This document shows, one piece after another, positions 1 through 7,496 of a DNA stretch of 39,372 nt; within the stretch, counting starts at the first letter, position 1; every line of letters begins with the position of its first letter. This DNA is from Clostridiales bacterium (lineage in GTDB: Bacteria; Bacillota; Clostridia; Oscillospirales; Oscillospiraceae): positions 1 through 39,372 of the forward strand of contig SFEX01000021.1 in the NCBI GenBank assembly GCA_004557075.1, read 5' to 3'. The notes below the pieces were generated by a model. That model saw only the letters and a program-made list of their open reading frames with translations, made no database searches and was not told the DNA's origin. A program made the translations under genes and the position numbers.

Positions 1-35
1 GTATGTGTTTTATGCCTTTATTTTACTGCAAAACT

Positions 36-54
36 GTATACAATCATCTTGCAC
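36..54 (-). promoter_or_regulatory. Palindromic GTATAC operator, left copy
   Basis: This 19-bp stretch contains GTATAC in a TGTATACAA context and ends in TCTTGCAC. The same 19 bp occurs in reverse complement near the right end (39318-39336). A weaker TGTTTAC half-site lies about 22 bp away, roughly two helical turns. TTGTATACAA-like palindromes are typical of GntR/FadR (FCD) regulators. The orientation suggests control of a gene to the left of the window. Positions 55-176 hold nothing else I can recognise. Confidence 0.35.
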
Positions 55-176
55 ATGTGTTTACTATCATATTACTCTGTACACATTGCTCGTCCGCTTG
101 TGGGTCAATTTCCAGAGAATAACGAGAACGTGATTTTGGCAATAGCATCTATTTTGCCGTGCTGCAAGATTTGAGA

Positions 177-305
177 AACGGACGGCCAATGGCCGCCCCT
201 ACGGGTGCGGTGCAATGTTATTGAACGCGCGAGTGCATTATAGAGAATATTGCCGTTATCACCGGTCGGGCACCGGAAATAGAGATTACATAAAGCATTG
301 CAGCG
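177..305 (-). repeat. Modular intergenic repeat, locus 1 (core II plus right arm)
   Basis: Positions 177-219 hold the palindromic core ACGGCCAATGGCCG followed by CCCCTACGGGTGCGG, also found near 8357 and 35390. Positions 221-305 are a right arm: GCGCGAGTGCA, then ACCGGTCGGGC, then GATTACATAAAGCATTGCAG. It ends about 25 bp before the folT start. No left arm is visible here. Confidence 0.75.
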
Positions 306-328
306 GCTTAAAAAAGGAGAACATAGCA

Positions 329-844
329 ATGAAAAAAATAACCACGAAAATGATAATAGTGAGCGCGATGCTCATTGCGCTCGACGTGATATTCTCACGC
401 ATTTTAGCCCTGAACGTGCTCACCGTGAAGGTGGGACTGGGCTTTGCGGCGGTCGCCGTGAGCGCGATGCTCTATGGCCCGGCGTGGGGCGCGCTGTGCG
501 CAGCGCTGGGCGATCTTGTCGGCGCGATAGCGTTTCCCACGGGCGCGTATTTTCCGGGCTTTACCGTGACCGCGGCGGTGGCGGGATTTGTATTCGGCCT
601 GTTTCTGTACAAAAGCCGCCCGGGGTTTAAGGAGTGCTTCCTTGCCGCGCTGACAAACGGCCTTGTCGTGACGCTTATTCTCAACACCCTGATGATACAC
701 TTCGTGTTCGGCCCTCCGCTCTGGCCGCTGTTTTACACCAGACTTGCCGAGTTCGGCGTCATGCTCGTCATCCAGACGCTCGTCATGCTGGCGCTCAGCC
801 GCTCTGACGCGCTGTACGGCAAATTAATGGAGCTTCGCGGATAA
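329..844 (+). CDS. folT: Folate-family ECF transporter S component
   Basis: A 171-residue integral membrane protein, probably the substrate-binding S component of an energy-coupling factor transporter. The central part, KVGLGFAAVAVSAMLYGP then a long stretch ending FPTGAYFPGFT, matches the FolT group, which binds folate and docks onto the shared EcfA-EcfA'-EcfT module encoded elsewhere. About five or six hydrophobic segments are visible. The ATG at 329 is chosen because AGGAGA lies at 315-320 and the protein then starts with a normal MKK and membrane segment. The in-frame ATG at 215 would read through repeat sequence. I saw no tetrahydrofolate riboswitch upstream. Specificity for folate is inferred from family resemblance only. 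Confidence 0.85.
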   Translation: MKKITTKMIIVSAMLIALDVIFSRILALNVLTVKVGLGFAAVAVSAMLYGPAWGALCAALGDLVGAIAFPTGAYFPGFTVTAAVAGFVFGLFLYKSRPGFKECFLAALTNGLVVTLILNTLMIHFVFGPPLWPLFYTRLAEFGVMLVIQTLVMLALSRSDALYGKLMELRG

Positions 845-860
845 AAATTGCCGAAAGCCC

Positions 861-889
861 TTGACAAATAAGCGGGAATTTGATATTGT
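861..889 (+). promoter_or_regulatory. Promoter of rplJ-rplL
   Basis: A perfect -35 TTGACA (861-866), a 17-nt spacer, and TATTGT (884-889) preceded by TG one base upstream (extended -10). It sits directly ahead of the L10 leader. Confidence 0.75.
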
Positions 890-892
890 ATT

Positions 893-998
893 CGAGCGCT
901 CCGAAGACAGCAGGTAGCTTTTGGTGTAAACCCTGCCGAGGAAGGCATCGGCTTTGAATGCTTACAGCCTCCATGTCTGCGGACAGGGAGGCTTTTTT
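893..998 (+). ncRNA. Ribosomal protein L10 leader with attenuator
   Basis: The segment from about 893 carries the L10-leader signature: CCGAAGACAGCAGGT, later CCTGCCGAGG. This RNA binds L10(L12)4 and gives autogenous control of rplJ-rplL. It ends in an intrinsic terminator: GCCTCC (967-972) pairs with GGAGGC (987-992), with an inner TGTC/GACA helix, followed by six T (993-998). Excess L10 is expected to favour termination. The family assignment rests on the conserved sequence and the position ahead of rplJ. Confidence 0.85.
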
Positions 999-1040
999 CT
1001 TTTGAGCGCGGATCACAAGTGTGGAGGTGAAAAAACACAC

Positions 1041-1571
1041 ATGCCTAACGCAAAAGTTCTCAGCGAAAAGCAGGCGATCGTAGAAGCGCTCGTCGAGCGT
1101 ATAAACGGCGCAAGCGCCGGCATCTTCGTCGATTACCAGGGTATTACCGTGGCCGAGGATACCGCACTTCGTACCGAAATGCGCAAAGAGGGCGTTGACT
1201 ACACCGTAGTCAAGAACACCCTTACCCGGATCGCTATCGACAAGGTCGGCATGAACGAGCTTGACCCCATTCTCAACGGCAGCACGTCTCTGGCCACCAG
1301 CAGCAGCGATCCCATCGCACCCTTCCGTATCATCAGCGACTATTCCAAGAAGCTGAACGAGAAGTTCAACATCAAGGCCGCCTTCATGGAGGGCAAGATC
1401 CTCGATGAGCGGGAGATCGCGGAGTTGTCCGCACTGACTTCCAAGAACGACCTGTACTCAAAGCTGGCAGGCTCTCTGAACGCCATAATGGGCGGTCTGG
1501 CAGTATGCCTGACGGAAGTCATCGAGCAGAAAGGCGGCGCACCCGAGGCCGCACCCGAAGCAGCGGAATGA
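1041..1571 (+). CDS. rplJ: 50S ribosomal protein L10
   Basis: A 176-residue L10 protein of usual length. L10 anchors the L7/L12 dimers on the large subunit and represses its own operon by binding the leader. The start of the protein, MPNAKVLSEKQAIVEALVER, then FVDYQGITVAEDTALR and YTVVKNTLTRIAI, is characteristic. The C-terminal region is rich in Ala, Pro and Glu (GGAPEAAPEAAE). The ATG at 1041 is chosen because GGAGGTG lies at 1023-1029. The in-frame ATG at 954 lies within the structured leader. rplL follows after 40 bp. Confidence 0.97.
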   Translation: MPNAKVLSEKQAIVEALVERINGASAGIFVDYQGITVAEDTALRTEMRKEGVDYTVVKNTLTRIAIDKVGMNELDPILNGSTSLATSSSDPIAPFRIISDYSKKLNEKFNIKAAFMEGKILDEREIAELSALTSKNDLYSKLAGSLNAIMGGLAVCLTEVIEQKGGAPEAAPEAAE

Positions 1572-1611
1572 TCCGACTGCCGACAAAGATTAAATTTGGA
1601 GGAAAACAATA

Positions 1612-1983
1612 ATGGCAAGCGAAAAAATCACCGCCATGATCGACGAGATCAAGGCTCTTTCCGTTCTCGAGCTCAAGGAGCTCGTTGATGAGATTTGCGA
1701 GACCTTCGGTGTCTCCGCAGTTGCAGCAGCAGCTCCCGCAGCAGGCGGAGCAGTCGAGGCAGCAGCAGAAAAGACCGAGTTCGACGTTGTTATGACCGGC
1801 TTCGGCGATCAGAAGATCAAGGTCATCAAGGAGATCCGCGGCATCACCAACCTCGGCCTGGCAGAGGCAAAGGCAATGGTCGAGAAGGTTCCCGTAGCCG
1901 TCAAGGAAGGCGTTTCCAAGGAAGACGCAGAGGCTCTCAAGGCTCAGCTCGAGGCCGTCGGCGCAACCGTCGAGATAAAGTAA
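1612..1983 (+). CDS. rplL: 50S ribosomal protein L7/L12
   Basis: A 123-residue stalk protein of usual length. The N-terminal dimerisation domain (ITAMIDEIKALSVLELKEL) is followed by an Ala-rich hinge around residues 40-58 and the C-terminal factor-binding domain with GFGDQKIKVIKEIRG and LGLAEAKAMVEKVP. The Shine-Dalgarno GGAGG is at 1599-1603. A strong terminator follows. rpoB, the usual next gene in Firmicutes, is absent; repeats and a glycosylation cassette follow instead. A decayed second copy of this gene lies at 4992-5049. Confidence 0.97.
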   Translation: MASEKITAMIDEIKALSVLELKELVDEICETFGVSAVAAAAPAAGGAVEAAAEKTEFDVVMTGFGDQKIKVIKEIRGITNLGLAEAKAMVEKVPVAVKEGVSKEDAEALKAQLEAVGATVEIK

Positions 1984-2001
1984 TTTATTACTTAAATATT
2001 A

Positions 2002-2038
2002 AAAACCGCAGACCTTGTGTCTGCGGTTTTCCTTTTTT
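2002..2038 (+). terminator. Terminator after rplL
   Basis: A perfect 12-bp stem, AAAACCGCAGAC (2002-2013) against GTCTGCGGTTTT (2019-2030), with a 5-nt loop and a downstream T tract (2033-2038). It is a canonical intrinsic terminator. Confidence 0.92.
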
Positions 2039-2040
2039 AT

Positions 2041-2213
2041 ATCGTTGCAACGCTTCAAATAATCTTTACTGCGTCAGCCCGACCGGGCGGCTGCTGCCGC
2101 TCCTCGCCGCAGGGGCAATTCGTTGCTACGCTTAAAATAATAGTTTTTACCGGTGCCCGACCGGTGAGATTTAAGGTAATCTTTATTGCACTCGCGCTCT
2201 TAATAACAAATTA
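2041..2213 (+). repeat. Modular intergenic repeat, locus 2 (two left arms)
   Basis: Two consecutive left arms. The first, 2041-2098, reads CGTTGCAACGCTTCAAATAA and continues to GCGTCAGCCCGACCGG. The second, 2121-2213, reads CGTTGCTACGCTTAAAATAA and continues through GCCCGACCGGTGAGATTT to TTGCACTCGCGC. The link CTCCTCGCCGCAGGGGCAA (2100-2118) recurs at 11905 and 33323. Together they are the reverse complement of the right arms seen at other loci. Confidence 0.78.
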
Positions 2214-2215
2214 AA

Positions 2216-2280
2216 AGTTTTCGCCCGCCTTTTTCAAAAGGCGGTGGGGTTTGGGGGGGCAGCGCCCCCGAGCATAGCGT
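2216..2280. repeat. G-rich hairpin repeat
   Basis: Contains CCGCCTTTT pairing with AAAAGGCGG, a run of seven G, and GGGGGC pairing with GCCCCC. Sequences of this style recur in intergenic DNA of gut clostridia. It lies downstream of the minus-strand GtrII-like gene but lacks a clear T tract in that direction, so a terminator role is unproven. Positions 2281-2354 hold repeat-like scraps only. Confidence 0.4.
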
Positions 2281-2354
2281 CACAAAGCGCAAAAACGGCT
2301 ATTTGAAGCCTTAATCCGAATTGCCCCTCCAGTGAGATGGCGTCAGCAGCAGGG

Positions 2355-3929
2355 TCAATCGTTACTGAGCTTTACAACGACCATGTTGTCTATTATCTGA
2401 ATGCTGCCGGACTGAGGGTAAACAGGCATGGCCTGAACGGTCTCGCTGGCAGCAAGAGCAGCGGCAGTCTCGGTCTTGCCGGTGTAGACCTCGCTCGGGA
2501 AGCCAAGATAGTAACGCAGAAAGTGCCCGTAGGTGTATGTAGTGCGGAAGCCGGGCATATCGTAGACACCGATGAGCTTGACGTCATCCAACTGCGGAGT
2601 TGCGTTGAGAGCGTCATCGCGAACCTGACTGCCTACCAGCACCAGACTCATTCCCTGCTCGTAGCCATCGCAGGATTCCACCTTCTCTAACAGGCGGTTT
2701 GAATAAGCGGTACACTGGCGCATACTGAGGTCAATCTTCAGGTAGACGGAGTTAGCAAACACGGCGTAGGAATAGGCGGTGAGGGCAATAGTCAGGAGTA
2801 TGATCCATGCGGAAACTGTCTGGAAGGATCTGAGAGGGAGCTGTTTAAAGTTAAGCTCCATGTAATCTACAAGCGCCACCGGCGCTATGAGAATATAGGC
2901 ATAGCCGAAGAGCATAAGCGTGTGTACCCCGGCTTCGGGAACCATGACGTAGATAAGACTGCCCGCAAAAGGGTACAGAGCAGCCAGCACAACAGCCAGT
3001 ATGCTGCGCAGCGCGCCCAATTTCCGTTTCCAGAGCATCAGCACCAGCAGTACGGCGCCCAACAGTGCCGACGCGGCAAAGGCGTATTTCAGAAAGACGA
3101 AATGACAGCCCACGGAGTCGGTCATGTAAAAATTGATATACTCGTCAAAGCCCTTCGATATGAGCGAAGGTATCTCCGCCAGCGACAATTTTCCCATGTC
3201 CGATATGCCCATGTAGTCTACAAGGGCGACATTCCGGGTGCTGATGCGGACGATGATCATGTATGCCGCCAGAGCCACAGCCAAGGTGAGCACCAGCCGC
3301 AGGCCCTTAAGCAGGAGCTGTTTAAAGGAGCGCTCGCCGTCCAGCGTCTCAAACAGCAGCGCACCGACCATAAGCACCGCCGCCACAGGGAAATAGCTCT
3401 GATAGATGCCCATGGACAGGGTAAGGGATATAGCCCCAAGCAGGCTTCCCCACCAGCCGTGCCGTACGGACAGATATGCACTGAGGGCTGCCAGCAGTAA
3501 GCCGAAGAAATAGCCGTCGGCGGTGAACATATAGGTCAAGGTTGCAGTCACCGTGGGGAAAGAGACGATGATGCCTGCAGTGACGATGCAGCCGATGGGG
3601 TGGCGGATACGCAGAAGCGAGACGGTCAGGCAGGCAACTCCCGCCAGACACAAAATACTCAGTAGGCCAATCAACCATGGCATGCTGAAGTTGCCGTCCA
3701 GACCGAGAATGGAGGGCAGCAGCCAACGTCCGGAAGCCGTGCCGTAATCGGCAATGAAGAGATGTCCTATGTCATCATGGTTGGTCAGTTTGTTTGTGAA
3801 CATATACAGATGAGTCACCAGACCCAGCGCCACGGCCGAGGCGAAGGTCAGACGGATATATCCTGGAATGCGCCTCCATAGCCTGGAGGCGCAATTGTAT
3901 GGTGTTTTAAGGGCACGATCAGATTTCAT
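2355..3929 (-). CDS. GtrII-like membrane glucosyltransferase
   Basis: A 524-residue polytopic membrane protein with about ten hydrophobic segments. It resembles the GtrII-type glucosyltransferase family (Glucos_trans_II), which moves a sugar from a polyprenyl-phosphate donor to a surface glycan outside the membrane. The early motif TNHDDIGHLFIADYGTASGR fits the Asp-containing first outer loop near a conserved SGRW. The C-terminal soluble part (about residues 400-524) ends in ordinary sequence. Its start overlaps the stop of the upstream GtrB-like gene by 4 bp (ATGA), so the two are translationally coupled. The acceptor glycan is unknown. The DNA looks somewhat less GC-rich than neighbouring genes, an impression only. 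Confidence 0.75.
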   Translation of the reverse strand: MKSDRALKTPYNCASRLWRRIPGYIRLTFASAVALGLVTHLYMFTNKLTNHDDIGHLFIADYGTASGRWLLPSILGLDGNFSMPWLIGLLSILCLAGVACLTVSLLRIRHPIGCIVTAGIIVSFPTVTATLTYMFTADGYFFGLLLAALSAYLSVRHGWWGSLLGAISLTLSMGIYQSYFPVAAVLMVGALLFETLDGERSFKQLLLKGLRLVLTLAVALAAYMIIVRISTRNVALVDYMGISDMGKLSLAEIPSLISKGFDEYINFYMTDSVGCHFVFLKYAFAASALLGAVLLVLMLWKRKLGALRSILAVVLAALYPFAGSLIYVMVPEAGVHTLMLFGYAYILIAPVALVDYMELNFKQLPLRSFQTVSAWIILLTIALTAYSYAVFANSVYLKIDLSMRQCTAYSNRLLEKVESCDGYEQGMSLVLVGSQVRDDALNATPQLDDVKLIGVYDMPGFRTTYTYGHFLRYYLGFPSEVYTGKTETAAALAASETVQAMPVYPQSGSIQIIDNMVVVKLSND

Positions 3930-4858
3930 TGTGGGTCACTCCTATCTTTTTGGCAGGCTCTCGATACCAGGTAGCGGGGTCGCCCTTTTACCTCCATGAA
4001 AATTTGGGATATGTAATAACCTATAATGCCAAGGCTTATCATCAAAATGCTGCCTATCAGCAGCAGTACGAGAATGACCGTGGTGAAGCCGTCCAAAGCG
4101 TTGCCGCTTGCCCAATTTATAAGAGTCTGAACCCCGAGCACCAGAGAAAACAGAAAAGTCAGCACACCCAGTGCTGTGACGATCTGCATAGGTGCGGAGG
4201 AGTAAGAACTAATGTTGGAGATGGCGTAGCGGAACAGCGAAAGAGTTGCCCAGTGGCTCTTACCCAACTCTCGCTCGGCAACGTTGAATTCAACATCAAT
4301 GCTACGGAAGCCTACCCATGAGACCAGTGCCCGGAAGAAGGTCTTGCGCTCGGACAGGCCAAGCAGCGTGTCCACAACCTTACGGTCGAGCAGTTTAAAG
4401 TCAGAGGATCGGGACATGTCTATCTTTACGGCCTTGGACATCATCTTGTAGAAGGTTTTTGCGGAAAAAGAGTGCAGACCACCCTCTCGACCACGGTCGA
4501 TCTTAACGCCGTTGACGACCTCCCAACCCTGCTGCCAAAGCGCGTACATCTCGGGCAGCTTCTCGGGCGGGTGTTGTAGGTCGCAGTCCATCACAGCGCA
4601 GCAGTCTCCGTCTGCAGCCTCAAGACCTGCGAAAATGGCGGCCTCCTTACCGAAGTTACGGGAGAAGCCGACACCCCGCACGGAGCCGTTGGACTCCGTA
4701 ACTTTGGCGATTTCCTCCCATGTGCCGTCGGTGGAGCCGTCGTCCACAAAAATCAGCTCGTATTGAATGCCTGCACCACGCAAGATATCCCCGATACGTT
4801 CTGCGGCGCGGGATATTAAACCAGTCTCATTGTAGGCGGGAAGAATAACAGAAAGCAT
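3926..4858 (-). CDS. GtrB-like polyprenyl-phosphate glycosyltransferase (GT2)
   Basis: A 310-residue family 2 glycosyltransferase that loads a sugar onto undecaprenyl phosphate at the inner membrane face. The protein starts MLSVILPAYNE, then carries FVDDGSTDGTW, the metal-binding motif MDCDLQHPPE and two C-terminal membrane helices, the GtrB/DPM1-like layout. The ATG at 4858 is chosen because it begins at the fold's first strand and has GGAGGAGAAAGG upstream; an in-frame ATG at 4972 would add 38 residues of poor quality. No GtrA-type flippase gene is next to it. With the GtrII-like gene it forms a two-gene glycan-modification cassette. Confidence 0.85.
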   Translation of the reverse strand: MLSVILPAYNETGLISRAAERIGDILRGAGIQYELIFVDDGSTDGTWEEIAKVTESNGSVRGVGFSRNFGKEAAIFAGLEAADGDCCAVMDCDLQHPPEKLPEMYALWQQGWEVVNGVKIDRGREGGLHSFSAKTFYKMMSKAVKIDMSRSSDFKLLDRKVVDTLLGLSERKTFFRALVSWVGFRSIDVEFNVAERELGKSHWATLSLFRYAISNISSYSSAPMQIVTALGVLTFLFSLVLGVQTLINWASGNALDGFTTVILVLLLIGSILMISLGIIGYYISQIFMEVKGRPRYLVSRACQKDRSDPQ

Positions 4859-4991
4859 TGATTGTGCCTTTCTCCTCCGGAGCCTTATTGCGTGATTTAG
4901 CAGCCCGGAGGTGTTTTTTGTAAAAACATTATATACTAACAGCCTTTTGTTTTCAATACCTTGCAAAGGCATTTTACTGAGGCGATTAAAG

Positions 4992-5049
4992 TAATAACAA
5001 GCGAAAAAATGAGCGCCATGATCGTCGGAATCAAGGCTCAGCTCGAGGG
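4992..5049 (+). pseudogene. Internally deleted rplL remnant
   Basis: Positions 4992-5040 match the 5' end of rplL (1609-1657), including CAAGCGAAAAAAT, GCGCCATGATCG against CCGCCATGATCG, and ATCAAGGCTC. The start codon reads ATA. From TCAAGGCTC onward (5031-5049) the sequence instead matches the 3' part of rplL (near 1938-1957), TCAAGGCTCAGCTCGAGG. TCAAGGCTC occurs at both places in intact rplL, so the remnant looks like a copy shortened by deletion between those short repeats. It has the same orientation as the real gene and lies on the far side of the gtr pair. Confidence 0.7.
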
Positions 5050-5054
5050 GTACA

Positions 5055-5222
5055 GCAAAGCAATTCGGATTGAAGTTTCAGCTTGTCAATACTTCCTCTG
5101 CCCGACCGCAGAGCCTGGATATTTTAACCACACTAATTAAACGCGCGAGTGCAATAAAGACTACTGCCAATCTCACCGGTCGGGCACCGGCAGTATCGAC
5201 TATTTAAGATGTGGCAACGAAT
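5055..5222. repeat. Modular intergenic repeat, locus 3
   Basis: A degenerate left arm (5059-5107, CAATTCGGATTGAAG to TCTGCCCGACCG) is followed by a clear right arm (5132-5222): ACTAATTAAACGCGCGAGTG, then CTCACCGGTCGGGC, then ACTATTTAAGATGTGGCAACGA. It fills the gap between the rplL remnant and the terminator of the NhaC-family gene. Confidence 0.75.
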
Positions 5223-5243
5223 CGCTCTGCGCCAGCCGGCGCA

Positions 5244-5280
5244 AATAAAAACTGAGGTGATCGCCCGATCACCTCAGTTT
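5244..5280 (-). terminator. Terminator of the NhaC-family gene
   Basis: A near-perfect inverted repeat, AAACTGAGGTGAT (5249-5261) against ATCACCTCAGTTT (5268-5280). On the minus strand it is followed by TTTTATTT. It lies 29 bp beyond the stop codon at 5309. Confidence 0.85.
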
Positions 5281-5308
5281 GTGTGTTTTTGTGGGTTATG
5301 TACTTGAA

Positions 5309-6838
5309 TTATTCCTCTACGGTCTTGCCGCTGGTCCTGGTGCCGATGGTGGCGCGCAGGACGAACAGAGTTGCAATGGTGATCACGATCGCGATGGGCA
5401 GGCAGATCCAGATGTTCTTCACGAAGCCCGCGATGATGAAGTTTACGAAGCTGATCGCAGCGACGGTGACGACATAGGGGATCTGGGTGCGGACGTGGTC
5501 GATGTGGTTGACGTTAGCACCGGCAGAGGCCATGATGGTCGTGTCGGAGATGGGGGAGCAGTGGTCGCCGCAGACGGCGCCGGCAAGGCAGGCGGAGATG
5601 CCGATCATGAGCAGAGGATCGCCGACCTTGAAGATGGGGAGAACGATGGGGATGAGGATGCCGAAGGTGCCCCAGCTCGTGCCGGTAGCAAATGCGAGGA
5701 TGCATGCAACGATAAAGATGATCGCCGGAAGCATGTTAAACAGTCCCTGAGACGCGGTGGCCATAACGTCGGCGACGTAAACGTCCGCGCCGAGCATGCC
5801 GGTCATGTTCTTGAGGGAGACGGCGAGGGAGAGAATGAGAATCGCGGGAGCCATCGCGTTGAAGCCCTTGAGCAGGCATTCCATTGCGCCCTTGAAGGTG
5901 GTAACGCGGCGGCAGAGCAGGTAGATGATGGAGAGAATGACTGCGATGAGAGTGCCCCAGGGCAGAGCGACGAACGCGTCGGTGTTGCCGAAGGAGGCGA
6001 TGAAGTCACCGGCGAACTCGGGATCGGTGCCGAAGTAGCCGCCGACATAGATAAGGCCGAGCACGCAGAAGACGATGAGCAGAATAACAGGAATGAGCAT
6101 ATCCCAGAGGCTTGCGCGGGGGGACTCAATCTCCTCGTCGCCGCCGAGGGAGCCAAGCTCGCCCTTGAGCGCTTCAAGCTCTGCCTTTGCCATCGGGCCG
6201 TAGTCAAAGCCCATGATGGAGAGACCGACGACGAACACGAGAGTCATCAGAGAGTAGAAGTTAAAGGGAATAGCCTGAACGAAAAGCTGGATGCCGGAGA
6301 TGCCCGCGTCAAGGTCGGAGGCAACGCCTGCGACGGCGGCCGCCCAGGAGGAGACGGGAGCGATCATGCAGATAGGAGCTGCGGTGGCGTCGATTATGTA
6401 CGCAAGCTTTGCGCGGGAGATGCGCTGGTTATCGGAAAGCGGACGCATTACAGAGCCGACGGTCAGGCAGTTGAAGTAGTCGTCGATGAAGATGAGAACG
6501 CCGAGTGCGAAGGTGGCCAGCAGGGTGCCTGCACGGCTCTTGACATGGCGTGCTGCCCACTTGCCGAAGGCCGACGATGCGCCGGTTGAGTTGACAAGCG
6601 CGACGAGCATACCCAGCAGGATCAGGAACATGAAGTTGCCCGCGTTGCCCTCGATGGCGGGGACGAAGCCCTCGTTGACGATGGTGTTAACGGTCTCGAC
6701 AGGCTGGAAGCCGGTCACGAACAGAGCGCCGACGAGTATGCCGACGAACAGTGAACTGTAGGTCTCCTTGGTGATAAGCGCAAGTACGATTGCGACTATC
6801 GGCGGGACCAGCGCCCAGAAGGTGTTTACGAATTCCAT
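5309..6838 (-). CDS. nhaC: NhaC-family transporter, probable lysine transporter
   Basis: A 509-residue membrane protein with about eleven hydrophobic segments, of the NhaC-type Na+/H+ antiporter family. Family-like stretches include LGVLIFIDDYFNCLTVGSVM, AAPICMIAPVSSWAAA and AGAVCGDHCSPISDTTIMAS. By sequence alone it would be called a Na+/H+ antiporter. A lysine riboswitch controls it, however, and NhaC-type genes under that riboswitch have been proposed as lysine transporters (the LysW idea). Sodium-coupled lysine uptake is therefore the better guess, by inference. The ATG at 6838 is chosen because AAGGAAG lies 10 bp upstream and MEFVNTFWALVPP starts at the first helix; the ATG at 6889 falls in the attenuator hairpin. 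Confidence 0.88.
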   Translation of the reverse strand: MEFVNTFWALVPPIVAIVLALITKETYSSLFVGILVGALFVTGFQPVETVNTIVNEGFVPAIEGNAGNFMFLILLGMLVALVNSTGASSAFGKWAARHVKSRAGTLLATFALGVLIFIDDYFNCLTVGSVMRPLSDNQRISRAKLAYIIDATAAPICMIAPVSSWAAAVAGVASDLDAGISGIQLFVQAIPFNFYSLMTLVFVVGLSIMGFDYGPMAKAELEALKGELGSLGGDEEIESPRASLWDMLIPVILLIVFCVLGLIYVGGYFGTDPEFAGDFIASFGNTDAFVALPWGTLIAVILSIIYLLCRRVTTFKGAMECLLKGFNAMAPAILILSLAVSLKNMTGMLGADVYVADVMATASQGLFNMLPAIIFIVACILAFATGTSWGTFGILIPIVLPIFKVGDPLLMIGISACLAGAVCGDHCSPISDTTIMASAGANVNHIDHVRTQIPYVVTVAAISFVNFIIAGFVKNIWICLPIAIVITIATLFVLRATIGTRTSGKTVEE

Positions 6839-6863
6839 GATGTTTATCTTCCTTTCTTTGAAC

Positions 6864-6896
6864 AAAAAAATTGAGTCATGACGCTTCATGACTCAA
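6864..6896 (-). terminator. Attenuator terminator of the lysine riboswitch
   Basis: A perfect 10-bp stem, TTGAGTCATG (6871-6880) against CATGACTCAA (6887-6896), followed on the minus strand by seven T (6870-6864). It ends 26 bp before the start codon, so it terminates transcription before the gene. Its GTCATGA arm can also pair with the riboswitch P1 3' strand (CTGTCATG), the expected switch. Confidence 0.88.
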
Positions 6897-6926
6897 CAGG
6901 AAAATACATAGCAATTTCATGCCGAT

Positions 6927-7088
6927 CATGACAGCTCTCCGCAAAATGCGACAGTCTACAGGATATTATCCTGCATCCCAGGCACCCGACCCTCGGGAAA
7001 AGGTCGAACCCTTCGGCGGCAGCCCCTTTCGCTTAACGCTTCCCGGCGTTTTTGCAAAGCTACTGATGGCGACCGCGCCTCTATCATG
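6927..7088 (-). promoter_or_regulatory. Lysine riboswitch aptamer (L box)
   Basis: On the minus strand the RNA begins CATGATAGAGGCGCGGTCGC. It contains AGTAGC, GAAAGGGGCTGCCGCCGAAG, a CCTGGGATGCAGG segment and GACTGTCGCA, and ends GGAGAGCTGTCATG. These are the conserved blocks of the lysine riboswitch in order. P1 closes between CATGATAG (7088-7081) and CTGTCATG (6934-6927). High lysine is expected to stabilise P1 and permit the downstream terminator, shutting off the transporter. Confidence 0.9.
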
Positions 7089-7108
7089 CCTTTGTTCAAT
7101 TGCCATCC

Positions 7109-7136
7109 ATTATAGCGACAAAAAATGTTTTGTCAA
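7109..7136 (-). promoter_or_regulatory. Promoter of the lysine-riboswitch transcript
   Basis: Minus-strand -35 TTGACA (7136-7131), a 16-nt spacer and -10 TATAAT (7114-7109), both perfect matches. Transcription would start about 20 bp before the aptamer. Positions 7141-7225 are AT-rich with nothing else recognised. Confidence 0.85.
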
Positions 7137-7227
7137 CACAAAAAGTTAATAATTTAGAATTTAACAATATTTTTCGCGCATTTTCATTTATCCTTGTGCT
7201 TTGGTGCAGACAATGATACAATATATT

Positions 7228-7490
7228 GCGGCGGCTGCCGCGAAGCGATTCGCTTGAAGATTTAAAATAATCTTTTTTGCTTCAGCCCGATTATAAACAT
7301 TGGTGCATAACGAAAATATCCAAGTTCTAAATCGGTGCGCTGTTGATATTTTCATCGCACTAATTAAGCGCGCGAGTGCAAAAACGATTTATTTCAGTGT
7401 AGACTGTCGGGCTGACGCAAAAGAGATTATCAAAAATTTTAATGCGAATCGCCCCTCCGGCGAGGAGCGCCGCAACGAAAGGAAAAAGGG
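7228..7490. repeat. Modular intergenic repeat, locus 4 (both arms)
   Basis: The left arm (about 7228-7293) reads GCGGCGGCTGCCGC, GCGATTCGCTTGAAG, then TCAGCCCGATTATAAACATT. The core (about 7294-7360) holds GAAAATATC paired with GATATTTTC. The right arm (about 7361-7490) reads CACTAATTAAGCGCGCGAGT, GTCGGGCTGACGCA, and ends GCAACGAAAGGAAAAAGGG. Its tail contains the apparent Shine-Dalgarno of proC. Confidence 0.8.
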
Positions 7491-7496
7491 AAAAAC

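Noticed and set aside
1..328. Tetrahydrofolate riboswitch ahead of folT
   Set aside because: The conserved THF blocks were not found; the space holds a repeat.
5279..6589. A 436-codon plus-strand ORF opposite the NhaC-family gene
   Set aside because: Its product is an unnatural Asp/Gly/Glu/Ala-rich sequence, antisense to a clear membrane transporter with riboswitch and terminator.
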